NCBI GenBank assembly: GCA_017440925.1
Contig: JAFSAP010000049.1
Coordinates: 1-37,582, forward strand
Direction of reading: 5' to 3'
From: Oscillospiraceae bacterium
GTDB taxonomy: Bacteria; Bacillota; Clostridia; Oscillospirales; Oscillospiraceae
Length of the DNA: 37,582 nt
This document shows positions 1 to 7,178 of this stretch, piece by piece. Under the pieces are notes generated by a model. It did no database searches. It was not told where the DNA came from and saw nothing but the letters and a program-made list of their open reading frames with translations. The position numbers and the translations under genes were made by a program. Every line of letters starts with the position of its first letter. Position 1 is the first letter of the stretch.

Positions 1-771
1 AACGCCCCGGCCCAGCTGCTTGCTCAGCTGCTTTTCGCATTCGGCCACGTAATCCACGGCGAATACGGGTGCCTCTTTTTTGGGAGCCGGTTCTTTGGCC
101 ATGTTTTTGCAGAGGGTTTCCGCAGCCCGGACAGACATTCCCAGGGCGATGATCTTCTTTGCGGCCTCCATCTGCTTCTTTTCGGATTTCAGCGTCAGAA
201 TAGCCCGGGCGTGTCCGGCGGTGAGGTCGCCCTTGCGCAGCAGTTCCAGCACCTCGGAGGACAGAGACAGCAGCCGCAGGGCATTTGCCACGGCGGGACG
301 GGATTTGCCCACCCGCTTGGCGGCATCTTCCTGGGTCAGACCGTATTCCTCCATCAGGGACTGATAGCCCAGGGCTTCTTCCACGGGATTCAAGTCCTGC
401 CGCTGGAGATTTTCGATGAGGGCCAGTTCCATGACCTTCTTATCATCGGCCTCCATGACGATGACAGGTACTTCGTTCAGGCCGGCCAGCCGTGCGGCAC
501 GCCAGCGGCGTTCGCCGGCAATGATCTGGTAATAGCCGTTTTCCATCTGCCGGACGGTCAGAGGCTGGATCACGCCGTGGATCTCAATGGAATCCGCCAG
601 AGCCTGCAGTTCTTCTTCATCAAAGTCCTGCCGTGGCTGGTCGGGATTGGGTTCGACCTTATAGATGGGAAGCAGCTGGTAGGCGCTTTTCTCAAGGGGT
701 TCTTCGTTGAAGTCGCCCAGCAGCGCGCCCAGACCCTTGCCCAGACCTTTATTTGAATTTTTTGAAGCCAT
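1..771 (-). CDS. parB: ParB/Spo0J chromosome-partitioning protein (partial, C-terminus off window)
   Basis: DNA-binding CTPase clamp that loads at parS and works with ParA in origin segregation. The 257 visible codons start at ATG 771 after an AAAGGAG site. The N-terminus reads MASKNSNKGLGKGLGALLGD, the typical ParB leader that contacts ParA. The ParB nuclease-like domain follows, with IAGERRWRAARLAG (the conserved arginine patch) and ALIENLQRQDLNPVEEA, then the helix-turn-helix with GLTQEDAAKRVGKSRPAVAN. The visible part ends in EKQLSKQLGRGV, the start of the usual C-terminal dimerisation segment, so only a few dozen residues are missing. It lies 114 bp downstream of parA on the same strand, and two canonical parS sites lie just upstream of parA. 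A two-hairpin dispersed repeat sits in the parA-parB gap. The identification is secure from motifs and context. Confidence 0.96.
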   Translation of the reverse strand, partial: MASKNSNKGLGKGLGALLGDFNEEPLEKSAYQLLPIYKVEPNPDQPRQDFDEEELQALADSIEIHGVIQPLTVRQMENGYYQIIAGERRWRAARLAGLNEVPVIVMEADDKKVMELALIENLQRQDLNPVEEALGYQSLMEEYGLTQEDAAKRVGKSRPAVANALRLLSLSSEVLELLRKGDLTAGHARAILTLKSEKKQMEAAKKIIALGMSVRAAETLCKNMAKEPAPKKEAPVFAVDYVAECEKQLSKQLGRGV

Positions 772-810
772 TTCTGCTCCTTTCTTGCAGTGAGAAGTTA
801 GAGTTGGGAG

Positions 811-869
811 TTGTTGTGTCGGCTTTGCCGACGATTAAATCATGGCCGGAGGCCATACATTCACTCCAC
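811..869. repeat. 59-bp two-hairpin dispersed repeat, copy 1 (between parA and parB)
   Basis: The core carries two perfect short hairpins: GTCGGC-TTT-GCCGAC and ATGGCC-GGA-GGCCAT. The same 59-bp core occurs in inverted orientation at 2686-2744 with only three differences, all in the hairpin loops. Looser similarity (GTGAG/AGTTAG-type short repeats) extends about 20 bp on both sides. It lies within the presumed parAB transcript. Confidence 0.85.
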
Positions 870-885
870 TCTCAACACTCCACAC

Positions 886-1644
886 TTATTTTAACTTGCT
901 TTTGATTTCCTCTGCCATGGCCAGGTAAGCCTTGCTGCCGCGGCTGCTGCGGTCATACACTGTTACGGGAATGCCGTGGCTGGGTGCTTCTGCCAGCCGG
1001 ATGTTCCGGGGCACCACTGTGGCGAAGACTTTGCCGGGGAAGTGACGGCGGACTTCCTGAGCCACCTGGGTGGAGAAATTGGTACGTCCGTCAAACATGG
1101 TCAATGCCACGCCGAAGATCTCCAGCCGGGGATTCAGCTTCCGCTTTACCATCCGTAAGGTGGACATCAGATCGGAAAGGCCCTCCAGTGCGTAGTATTC
1201 GCACTGCACCGGCACCAGAATGGAATCGGCTGCACAAAGGCCGTTCAGTGTCAGCAACTCCAGGGAGGGGGGACAGTCGATGAAAATGATATCGTAGTTT
1301 TTGCGGATATCCGTTAACGCCATATCCAGCTGACGTTCCCGGTGATCAGCGCCGATGAGTTCCACCGTAGCGCCTGCCAGGTCGGCAGATGCCGGGAGCA
1401 CATCACCGTGCTTGGTATGGACGATGGCCTTTTCGGCGGGCACGCCGTTGATGGTCACATCGTAGACGGAATGTTTGATGCTGCGTTTGTCCACGCCCAG
1501 GCCGGATGTGGCGTTTGCCTGGGGATCAAAGTCGCAGAGCAGAACCTTCAGACCCAGCTCTGTCAGCGCAGCGGTGAGGTTGACGGCTGTGGTTGTTTTT
1601 CCTACGCCGCCCTTTTGGTTGACGACGGCTATTACTTTGCCCAT
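886..1644 (-). CDS. parA: ParA/Soj chromosome-partitioning ATPase
   Basis: Deviant-Walker-A ATPase that forms nucleoid-bound gradients and is stimulated by ParB. The start is ATG 1644 (MGKVIAVVNQKGGVGKTTT, 252 residues), because AAGGAGG lies just upstream. A longer in-frame reading from 1689 would only translate a parS site (MFHVKQ) and has no good ribosome-binding site. The deviant Walker A KGGVGKTT is near residues 10-17, the switch I region includes CDFDPQANATSGLG, and Walker B is IIFIDCPPSLELLTLNG. There is no N-terminal DNA-binding extension, so this is the short chromosomal (type Ib/Soj) form. It forms an operon with parB. Two parS sites lie at its 5' end, so ParB bound there could affect its transcription (inference). 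Confidence 0.96.
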   Translation of the reverse strand: MGKVIAVVNQKGGVGKTTTAVNLTAALTELGLKVLLCDFDPQANATSGLGVDKRSIKHSVYDVTINGVPAEKAIVHTKHGDVLPASADLAGATVELIGADHRERQLDMALTDIRKNYDIIFIDCPPSLELLTLNGLCAADSILVPVQCEYYALEGLSDLMSTLRMVKRKLNPRLEIFGVALTMFDGRTNFSTQVAQEVRRHFPGKVFATVVPRNIRLAEAPSHGIPVTVYDRSSRGSKAYLAMAEEIKSKLK

Positions 1645-1672
1645 TTTTCGCCTCCTTCTTTCTTTTCGGCGC

Positions 1673-1688
1673 TGTTTCACGTGAAACA
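1673..1688. promoter_or_regulatory. parS site 1
   Basis: Perfect 16-bp palindrome TGTTTCACGTGAAACA, identical to the well-established ParB/Spo0J recognition sequence of Firmicutes. It sits 28 bp upstream of the parA start. Confidence 0.95.
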
Positions 1689-1713
1689 TTCTGGGGGCAG
1701 GGGAGCCTGCCGG

Positions 1714-1729
1714 TGTTTCACGTGAAACA
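1714..1729. promoter_or_regulatory. parS site 2
   Basis: A second perfect TGTTTCACGTGAAACA, centred 41 bp from the first (25 bp between sites, about four helical turns). It is 2 bp beyond the stop codon of the zinc-ribbon gene. Two identical sites this close could make a strong ParB-loading locus. Confidence 0.95.
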
Positions 1730-1731
1730 AT

Positions 1732-2124
1732 TTATGGTGTGGTAGGCGGAACCGTGGTTGCCGCCGGAGTGGTGGCTTCCGTGGGCTCCGTGGAAAATGT
1801 GGAGTAGTTCTGTCCGGGCAGCCGGAAAGAACGTCCAAGAAAAAACTGTAGCGCAGGATACAGGGAGGCTACCAGCAGCGCCAGCGTGGCAAACCAGAGG
1901 ATCAGCATCCGCAGCAGGTAACGCCGCATGGAGCGGAGCTTTTCTTCCGGAGTGGGCGCCTGGCGGCGCTTGATCTGGGGCTTTTTCAGGAATGTGTGTT
2001 CCTCCCGGTGGGGAAGCTGAATGGCAATGTTGGGCTTGACGGGGTATTTTTTCATATCCTCCAGGCATTCCGGGCAGAAAACCTGGTCTTCTTCAATATC
2101 CCGGCCGCATTTCAGACAGTTCAC
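1732..2124 (-). CDS. Zinc-ribbon membrane protein, function unknown
   Basis: About 130 residues from GTG 2124 (NCLKCGRDIEEDQVFCPECL), chosen because GGGAGGT lies six bases upstream and the codon directly precedes the zinc ribbon. Upstream in-frame starts would add only a few residues. The N-terminal CxxC...CxxC zinc ribbon is followed by a basic stretch and one membrane helix (about residues 75-97, LLRMLILWFATLALLVASLY), then a Thr/Pro-rich tail predicted outside the membrane. I recognise no named family beyond the zinc-ribbon domain. It precedes parA on the same strand and has its own promoter, divergent from the DUF2500 gene. A link with partitioning rests only on location. Confidence 0.75.
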   Translation of the reverse strand: MNCLKCGRDIEEDQVFCPECLEDMKKYPVKPNIAIQLPHREEHTFLKKPQIKRRQAPTPEEKLRSMRRYLLRMLILWFATLALLVASLYPALQFFLGRSFRLPGQNYSTFSTEPTEATTPAATTVPPTTP

Positions 2125-2154
2125 GCGCACACCTCCCATTTTCAGACTAGGGCT

Positions 2155-2183
2155 ATTGTACAACACTTTTTGCGGTTCGTAAA
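2155..2183 (-). promoter_or_regulatory. Promoter of the zinc-ribbon gene
   Basis: On the minus strand, TTTACG and TACAAT are separated by 17 bp, about 30 bp upstream of the coding start. The -35 element is weak. Confidence 0.5.
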
Positions 2184-2259
2184 GAGGTCAGACAAGGCTT
2201 TGTCAGGAAATACACCAAAAAATTTACAAAAAGTTAAGCACTGCATGGCAGGGAATTTA

Positions 2260-2288
2260 TTGACCCCATTTCCCGACCATGGTAAAAT
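2260..2288 (+). promoter_or_regulatory. Sigma-A promoter of the DUF2500 gene
   Basis: TTGACC (2260-2265), a 17-bp spacer, then TAAAAT (2283-2288). The predicted start site is about 20 bp before the coding start. Confidence 0.75.
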
Positions 2289-2313
2289 AGGGCAAAAGAA
2301 AGGAGGCGGGGAA

Positions 2314-2673
2314 ATGGATTTCAGATTGATCTGGCTCCAACTGATGACAGCGATCGTACCAATCATGGCCTTCACGATTCTGGGGATCGGACTTGTCCGT
2401 ACGGTGAGGGAATGGCACCGCAATGAGAACAGTCCCCGGCTGACGGTGGAGGCGAAGATCGTCTGCAAGCGGAGCGATTACCGCCGCACCATGAATACCA
2501 GAGTCCACGGACACCGGAACTCCCGCACAAATTACTTTGTGACCTTTGAGGTGGAATCCGGCGACCGGATGGAGCTGGAGCTCCAGGGCCACCAGTATGG
2601 CCTTCTGGTGGAGGGAGACAGGGGCAGACTGACCTTCCAGGGCACCCGGTTCCTGAACTTTGAACGAATGTAA
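2314..2673 (+). CDS. DUF2500 family membrane-anchored protein
   Basis: 119 residues from ATG 2314, preceded by AAAGGAGG. An in-frame reading extends to 1996 but crosses the promoter and is rejected. One N-terminal membrane helix (about residues 8-30) precedes a soluble beta domain with YFVTFEVESGDRMELEL, YGLLVEGDRGRLTFQGTRF and a C-terminal FERM-like end. These segments match the DUF2500 pattern as I know it, and the family has no established function. Its promoter is clear. No terminator separates it from hflK, which starts 115 bp downstream, although a dispersed repeat sits between them, so they may be co-transcribed. Confidence 0.8.
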   Translation: MDFRLIWLQLMTAIVPIMAFTILGIGLVRTVREWHRNENSPRLTVEAKIVCKRSDYRRTMNTRVHGHRNSRTNYFVTFEVESGDRMELELQGHQYGLLVEGDRGRLTFQGTRFLNFERM

Positions 2674-2685
2674 ATAGTGTGAAGT

Positions 2686-2744
2686 GTGGAGTGAATGTAT
2701 GGCCTTTGGCCATGATTTAATCGTCGGCGAAGCCGACACAACAA
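2686..2744. repeat. 59-bp two-hairpin dispersed repeat, copy 2 (inverted, before hflK)
   Basis: Reverse complement of the core at 811-869. It carries ATGGCC-TTT-GGCCAT and GTCGGC-GAA-GCCGAC when read on the plus strand. All three differences from copy 1 fall in the loops and leave both stems perfect. Confidence 0.85.
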
Positions 2745-2787
2745 CCCCTTACTCATCACTCCTAACTCACTCGAAAGGAGAAAAATT

Positions 2788-3792
2788 ATGGAAGAAAACG
2801 GATCCTACAGCTGGGTACCCCCCAAGCCACCCAAAAAGGAAAGGAAGAAGCCGGATTTCAAACGCTTCGGCAAGACAGCCCTGGTGATGGTGCTGTTCCT
2901 GGTGATCGTCATGGGCGTTATGACCTGCTTCTATACGGTGGATGACAAGCAGCAGGCAGTGGTGACCACCTTCGGCAAGGTGACGGATGTTACCGATGCC
3001 GGTGTCCACTTTATGATCCCCTTTGGTATCCAGCAGGTGAAGAAGGTGGATGTAAACGTCTACCAGAAAATCGAGCTGGGCTATTCCAGCGATGGAAACA
3101 ATTATAATGTCAATGAAAACGAAAGCGCCATGATCACCGGCGACTATAACATCGTCAATGTGGACTTTTTCGTGGAATACAAGATCTCTGACCCCGTGCA
3201 GTACCTGTATTCCTCCAACAAGCCGGAGCTGATCCTGCGCAATCTGATCCAGAGCCAGGTCAGAAATGTGGTGGGTTCCTCCACGGTGGATGCGGTGCTT
3301 ACCGACGGCAAGGAAAATATCCAGATGCAGGTGAAGGATCTGGTATCCCAGATCCTGGAGGAGTACGACATCGGTCTGACCCTGGTGGATGTGAAGATCC
3401 AGGATGCAGAGCCGCCCACCCAGGAGGTTATCGAAGCCTTCAAGGCGGTGGAAACAGCCAAGCAGCAGGCGGAGACCGTTATAAACGATGCCAAAGCCTA
3501 CCAGAATGCCCAGCTTCCCCTGGCAGAGGCCCAGGCCGACAAGAAGATCCAGAATGCGGAATTTTTGCGGCAGAAGCGCATCAACGAAGCCACCCAGCAG
3601 GTGGCCATGTTTGAAGCCATGTATGCCGAGTATGCCCAGAATCCCGGCATCACCCGCAGCCGTATGTACTATGAGACCATCTCCGAGATCCTGCCCGGTG
3701 TGAAGCTCTTCATCAACACCGGCGACGGCAGCAATGTCCAGAGCCTGCTGCCTTTGGAATCTCTGGTGACCACTGAGGGAGGTGCAAACTGA
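2788..3792 (+). CDS. hflK: HflK-like SPFH/prohibitin membrane protein
   Basis: Partner of HflC. In well-studied bacteria the pair forms a large membrane cage around the FtsH protease. 334 residues; the start at ATG 2788 follows AAAGGAG. A short Pro/Lys-rich cytoplasmic N-terminus (WVPPKPPKKERKK) precedes one membrane helix (about residues 32-52). The SPFH domain begins at YTVDDKQQAVVTTFGKV and includes AGVHFMIPFGIQQV. A long Ala/Gln/Glu-rich helix (AFKAVETAKQQAETVINDA) predicts the coiled coil. hflC starts one base after the stop, so the two are translationally coupled. The length is somewhat shorter than proteobacterial HflK (about 420), lacking the Gly-rich N-terminus. Confidence 0.88.
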   Translation: MEENGSYSWVPPKPPKKERKKPDFKRFGKTALVMVLFLVIVMGVMTCFYTVDDKQQAVVTTFGKVTDVTDAGVHFMIPFGIQQVKKVDVNVYQKIELGYSSDGNNYNVNENESAMITGDYNIVNVDFFVEYKISDPVQYLYSSNKPELILRNLIQSQVRNVVGSSTVDAVLTDGKENIQMQVKDLVSQILEEYDIGLTLVDVKIQDAEPPTQEVIEAFKAVETAKQQAETVINDAKAYQNAQLPLAEAQADKKIQNAEFLRQKRINEATQQVAMFEAMYAEYAQNPGITRSRMYYETISEILPGVKLFINTGDGSNVQSLLPLESLVTTEGGAN

Positions 3793-3793
3793 T

Positions 3794-4669
3794 ATGAAAA
3801 AGAGTGCTGTATTTGTGATCCTTCTGGTGCTGGTACTGCTGCTGGGCGTGAATTCCATGTTCACCGTCCGGGAAAATGAATATGCCTGCACCGTCCGGTT
3901 CAGCAAGATCATCGACACCACCGATTCTGCCGGCCTGCACTTCAAGATCCCCTTCATCGACAGTGTGAAGTATTTCACCAAGGCCACCCAGTTCTATGAC
4001 ATTCCTCCCTCTGAGGTGCTGACCTCCGATAAGCAGAACATGACCGTGGACTGCTACATCCTCTGGTCGATCTCCGATCCCAAGCTGTTCTACCAGACCC
4101 TGGGCTCCACCGGCGTGGCAGAGCAGCGTCTGGATGCGCTGACCTATAACGAACTGAAGACCGTAATGGGCACCCTGGCCCAGGCGGATATCATCAACAT
4201 GAATGACGGCGCTGAGCGGAACCGGATCTACGAAGGCATCGCCGCGGATGTGGATGCTTTGGCAAAGACCTACGGCATCCATGTGGAGGATGTGAAGATC
4301 AAGCAGTTCGACCTGCCGGAGAGCAACCTGAACGCAGTTTATAACCGTATGATCTCTGAGCGCAAGCAGATGGCGGAAAAGTACACCGCCGATGGCAACT
4401 ACGAAGCCTCCATCATCCGCAACAATGTGGATAAGCAGGTGAGTATCATCGTCTCCAATGCTGAGGCGGAGGCTGCCAAGCTGGAAGCTGAGGGCGAGGC
4501 CGAATACATGCGGATGCTGGCCGAAGCCTACGACAGCGACGACAAGAAGGACTTTTACGAATTCTCACTGGCCCTGGATGCGCTGAAAGCAAGCCTTGAC
4601 GGCAAGGAAAAGACCATCATCCTGGATGGCAATTCTGAACTGGCAAAGATCCTCATGGGAACGAATTAA
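3794..4669 (+). CDS. hflC: HflC-like SPFH/prohibitin membrane protein
   Basis: Second SPFH subunit, 291 residues, from ATG 3794 with GGAGGTG upstream inside the end of hflK. The N-terminal membrane helix (MKKSAVFVILLVLVLLLGVN) is followed directly by MFTVRENEYACTVRFSKI and AGLHFKIPFIDSV, typical of HflC. The C-terminal helix contains ISERKQMAEKYTADGNYEA and AEAEAAKLEAEGEAEYMR, the repeated Ala-Glu pattern of this family. It ends before a strong terminator at 4685. FtsH is not in the window, so the protease link is inferred from family knowledge. Confidence 0.9.
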   Translation: MKKSAVFVILLVLVLLLGVNSMFTVRENEYACTVRFSKIIDTTDSAGLHFKIPFIDSVKYFTKATQFYDIPPSEVLTSDKQNMTVDCYILWSISDPKLFYQTLGSTGVAEQRLDALTYNELKTVMGTLAQADIINMNDGAERNRIYEGIAADVDALAKTYGIHVEDVKIKQFDLPESNLNAVYNRMISERKQMAEKYTADGNYEASIIRNNVDKQVSIIVSNAEAEAAKLEAEGEAEYMRMLAEAYDSDDKKDFYEFSLALDALKASLDGKEKTIILDGNSELAKILMGTN

Positions 4670-4684
4670 AAAGAATATCATTCA

Positions 4685-4715
4685 AATAAGGGGACGGCGC
4701 TGCCGTCCCCTTATT
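4685..4715 (+). terminator. Terminator of hflKC
   Basis: A perfect 14-bp stem with a 3-base loop (AATAAGGGGACGGC / GCCGTCCCCTTATT) lies 15 bp after the hflC stop. The downstream T content is modest. Confidence 0.85.
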
Positions 4716-4773
4716 GTGTAATGCCCCGTATACTTCGAAGTAACGAATTTTGCAACCAGAAAACAACAAGCAC

Positions 4774-4807
4774 CGTCATTGCCACGGCCTTCGGCCTCGC
4801 AATGACG
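4774..4807. repeat. Solo hairpin related to the 32.9-kb MITE-like element
   Basis: A near-perfect palindrome: CGTCATTGC-CACGGCC, loop TTC, GGCC-TCGCAATGACG, with one bulge. It continues into TGGTAATCGG. The right arm of the element at 32903-33072 reads ATTGCCACGG...CCTCGCAATGACATGAGAATCGG, so both belong to one dispersed family. It lies between the hflKC and rny terminators. Confidence 0.8.
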
Positions 4808-4826
4808 TGGTAATCGGAGGATGGCA

Positions 4827-4859
4827 GAAAAAGACTCCCCATGGAAATCCATGGGGAGT
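4827..4859 (-). terminator. Terminator of rny
   Basis: Read on the minus strand, a 12-bp stem ACTCCCCATGGA / TCCATGGGGAGT is followed by CTTTTTC. It begins six bases past the rny stop. Confidence 0.88.
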
Positions 4860-4864
4860 AAGTT

Positions 4865-6412
4865 TTACTTTGCGTATTCCACTGCCTTGGTCTCGCGGAT
4901 GACGTTGACCTTGATCTGGCCGGGATATTCCAGCTCAGACTCGATCTTCTTGGCAATGTCCCGGGCCAGCAGGATCATGTTGTCCTCGGTAACCACCTCG
5001 GGCTTGACCATGATGCGGACCTCGCGGCCTGCCTGGATGGCGAAGGCCTTCTCAACACCGGGATAGGAACCGGTGAGCTCTTCCAGTTTCTGCAGGCGGC
5101 GGATATAGTTCTCCACATTCTCGCGGCGTGCGCCGGGGCGGGCTGCGGAGATGGCGTCGGCTGCCTGTACCAGAATGGCAATGACAGTCTTGGGTTCCAC
5201 GTCGCCGTGGTGTGCCTCGATGGCATTGACGATGACGGGATTTTCCTTGTACTTCTTGGCCAGGTCAGCACCCAGCTGCACGTGGCTGCCCTCCACCTCG
5301 TGGTCGATGGCCTTGCCCAGGTCATGCAGCAGACCTGCCCGCTTTGCCAGAGCCACATCCACACCCAGCTCGGCAGCCATCAGGCCGGCGATGTGGGAAA
5401 CTTCGATGGAGTGGTTCAGAACGTTCTGACCGTAGGAGGTGCGGTACTTCTGGCGGCCCAGAATCTTCACCAGTTCGGGGTTCAGATTGTGGACGCCGGT
5501 CTCGTAGCAGGCGCGCTCGCCTTCTTCCTTGATGGTGCGGTCCACTTCCTTGCGGGCCTTTTCCACCATGTCCTCGATACGGGTGGGATGGATGCGGCCA
5601 TCCACAATGAGCTTTTCCAGTGCCAGTCTTGCGATCTCCCGGCGGACGGGGTCGAAGGAGGACACGGTAATGGCTTCGGGGGTATCATCGATGATGAGGT
5701 CAACACCGGTGATGGTTTCTAAGGTGCGGATGTTCCGGCCCTCGCGGCCGATGATGCGGCCCTTCATTTCGTCATTGGGCAGTGCAACCACGGAAACGGT
5801 GACTTCTGCAGCGTGGTCAGCGGCGCAGCGCTGGATGGCGGTGGAGATGACCTCCCGTGCCTTGTCCTCGGCTTCGTCCTTCAGATGCTGCTCGATCTCC
5901 TTGATCTTCATGGCAGCTTCGTGGCGGACTTCCTCCTCCACGCTCTGCAGCAGATACTGCTTGGCCTGCTCCTGGGTCAGCGCGGAGATCCGCTCCAGGG
6001 TTTCCATCTGCTGAGCCTTGATGGCATCGGCCTGAGCCTGGGTTTCAGCGACCTTAGCCATTTTCTTGGCCAGGTCTTCTTCCTTACGCTCGAAAGCTTC
6101 GGTCTTTTTGTCCAGGGTGGCTTCTTTCTGTTCCAGGCGGCGCTCCTGCTTGCTCAGCTCGGCGCGGCGCTCTTTGACTTCTTTGTCGTGTTCTGTGCGA
6201 GATTTATGGATTTCGTCCTTGGCTTCCAGAAGCATTTCCTTCTTGCGGCTCTCACCGCTGCGGATGGCTTCGTTGATCAGGCGGGTGGCTTCCAGCTCAG
6301 CAGAACCGATCTCCTTTTCCGCAACCTTCTTGCGGTAAGTGATACCGATGCCAGTGCCGATGCCCAGGCAGATCACGCCAACGATGACAGCAACAATAAT
6401 CGTCGTAACCAT
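4865..6412 (-). CDS. rny: Ribonuclease Y
   Basis: Membrane-anchored endoribonuclease that initiates mRNA decay. 515 residues from ATG 6412. AAGGAGG lies 14 bp upstream, a long spacing, but the only other in-frame start (GTG 6427) overlaps that site. An N-terminal membrane helix ([20 protein letters not shown]) is followed by a long charged coiled coil (about residues 30-190, [18 protein letters not shown]). Then comes the KH domain with [19 protein letters not shown], and the HD domain with [16 protein letters not shown] and the metal-binding pair in [12 protein letters not shown]. It ends in [17 protein letters not shown], as usual for the family. It is monocistronic with its own promoter about 213 bp upstream and a strong terminator. 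Confidence 0.97.
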   Translation of the reverse strand: MVTTIIVAVIVGVICLGIGTGIGITYRKKVAEKEIGSAELEATRLINEAIRSGESRKKEMLLEAKDEIHKSRTEHDKEVKERRAELSKQERRLEQKEATLDKKTEAFERKEEDLAKKMAKVAETQAQADAIKAQQMETLERISALTQEQAKQYLLQSVEEEVRHEAAMKIKEIEQHLKDEAEDKAREVISTAIQRCAADHAAEVTVSVVALPNDEMKGRIIGREGRNIRTLETITGVDLIIDDTPEAITVSSFDPVRREIARLALEKLIVDGRIHPTRIEDMVEKARKEVDRTIKEEGERACYETGVHNLNPELVKILGRQKYRTSYGQNVLNHSIEVSHIAGLMAAELGVDVALAKRAGLLHDLGKAIDHEVEGSHVQLGADLAKKYKENPVIVNAIEAHHGDVEPKTVIAILVQAADAISAARPGARRENVENYIRRLQKLEELTGSYPGVEKAFAIQAGREVRIMVKPEVVTEDNMILLARDIAKKIESELEYPGQIKVNVIRETKAVEYAK

Positions 6413-6625
6413 AAATTTGCAGCACACCTCCTTCTTATAAAAATGGGCGCAGAAGGGGTGGGCGCTTATTCCCTATTCAATTTACGCATGAAAAGAAACC
6501 GGGCATTACCCAGCTCATATCTAGCAAAACGCCATAGGGCGCAAAACGCTTTCCCCCGGCTGTAAACGCCGGTTATCAATGAAACGCTTATTCCCAGAAC
6601 ATACTGGGGCAGCGTACACCATACC
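6413..6625 (-). other. Long 5' leader of rny
   Basis: Predicted untranslated leader of about 213 nt between the rny promoter and its start. On the minus strand it holds short hairpins CCCAG-TATGTT-CTGGG and CCGGC-GTTTACA-GCCGG, and a direct repeat GCGTTTTGC present twice within about 20 bp. I recognise no riboswitch class in it and no small ORF with a good ribosome-binding site. The remaining 6661-6733 shows nothing clear. Confidence 0.4.
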
Positions 6626-6631
6626 GAATCT

Positions 6632-6660
6632 ATTTTACTAGCCGCAACTCGGAATGTCAA
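6632..6660 (-). promoter_or_regulatory. Sigma-A promoter of rny
   Basis: On the minus strand, perfect TTGACA (6655-6660), 17 bp, then TAAAAT (6632-6637). Confidence 0.85.
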
Positions 6661-6733
6661 GGGCAAATGGTGCAGTTTGACGGACTTTTTCCCGCCGGAA
6701 AGAAGACAAAACCGGGGATATCTGCGGTTTCGA

Positions 6734-6762
6734 TTGACAAGCCTCCTTTGCCGTGATAAAAT
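6734..6762 (+). promoter_or_regulatory. Sigma-A promoter of tRNA-Leu
   Basis: Perfect TTGACA (6734-6739), 17-bp spacer, TAAAAT (6757-6762). The predicted transcript starts about 60 nt before the tRNA. Confidence 0.88.
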
Positions 6763-6830
6763 ACATCCTGCGTGGATCAGGCGAAATGCCCCACCCCGGG
6801 TGCCTCCCCGTGTAAAAGAAAGAGGCATAT

Positions 6831-6913
6831 GCGGGCATGGTGGAATTGGTAGACTCGGTGGATTTAGGTTCCACTGCGAGAGCGTGCAGGTTCGAGTCCT
6901 GTTGCCCGCACCA
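6831..6913 (+). tRNA. tRNA-Leu (anticodon UAG)
   Basis: The acceptor stem GCGGGCA (6831-6837) pairs with TGCCCGC (6903-6909). The discriminator A is 6910, and CCA is encoded at 6911-6913. The D-arm contains GGTGGAATTGGTAGAC. The anticodon stem GTGGA/TCCAC encloses the loop TTTAGGT, giving anticodon UAG. A long variable arm, as expected for leucine, precedes the GTTCGAGTC T-loop. It has its own promoter and a strong terminator directly after CCA. Confidence 0.96.
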
Positions 6914-6948
6914 ATAAAAAGGGGAGGCTTTTGCCTCCCCTTTTTATT
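6913..6948 (+). terminator. Terminator of tRNA-Leu
   Basis: A perfect inverted repeat, AATAAAAAGGGGAGGC and its complement, around a TTTT loop, with the 3' arm ending in TTTTTATT. It starts at the encoded CCA. Confidence 0.9.
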
Positions 6949-7066
6949 GGTAATACGGAAACGGACTCGAACAAACGAAATGCAACTGTCCAGTGGACAG
7001 TTGCCGCCAACCAGTTCAAAAACTGGTTGGCCTCCATACTGTAATCGGGTCCTGTTGCCCGCACCA
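6949..7066. repeat. Two hairpins plus a second copy of the tRNA-Leu 3' end
   Basis: The last 22 bp of the tRNA gene (6892-6913) recur at 7045-7066 with one mismatch (TCGRGTCCTGTTGCCCGCA plus CCA). The rest of the tRNA is absent. Between the copies, besides the terminator, are two near-adjacent perfect hairpins: GCAACTGTCC-AGT-GGACAGTTGC and GCCAACCAGTT-CAAA-AACTGGTTGGC. This resembles either a decayed tRNA duplicate or a small element bounded by att-like repeats. No integrase is near. Confidence 0.75.
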
Positions 7067-7110
7067 CGTCGGAGCAAGCTTTGTATCGCTTTTTTCGTGC
7101 AGATTCCGGA

Positions 7111-7138
7111 TTGCATTTTCTGGAGATGGAATTATAAT
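7111..7138 (+). promoter_or_regulatory. Promoter of the MATE gene
   Basis: TTGCAT (7111-7116), 16-bp spacer, perfect TATAAT (7133-7138), 40 bp before the start codon. Confidence 0.75.
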
Positions 7139-7178
7139 ATAGTGAGAAAATTCAGGAGCAAACGAAGAAGGGATCCTT

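Noticed and set aside
1645-1689. ParA starting at 1689 (MFHVKQ...)
   Set aside because: The extension only translates a parS site. AAGGAGG directly precedes ATG 1644, which gives the normal Soj N-terminus.
6864-7067. Minus-strand ORF reading ATGLEPARS-like sequence over the tRNA region
   Set aside because: It is the antisense of tRNA-Leu and its terminator, with no ribosome-binding site. Such spurious proteins commonly arise over tRNA genes.
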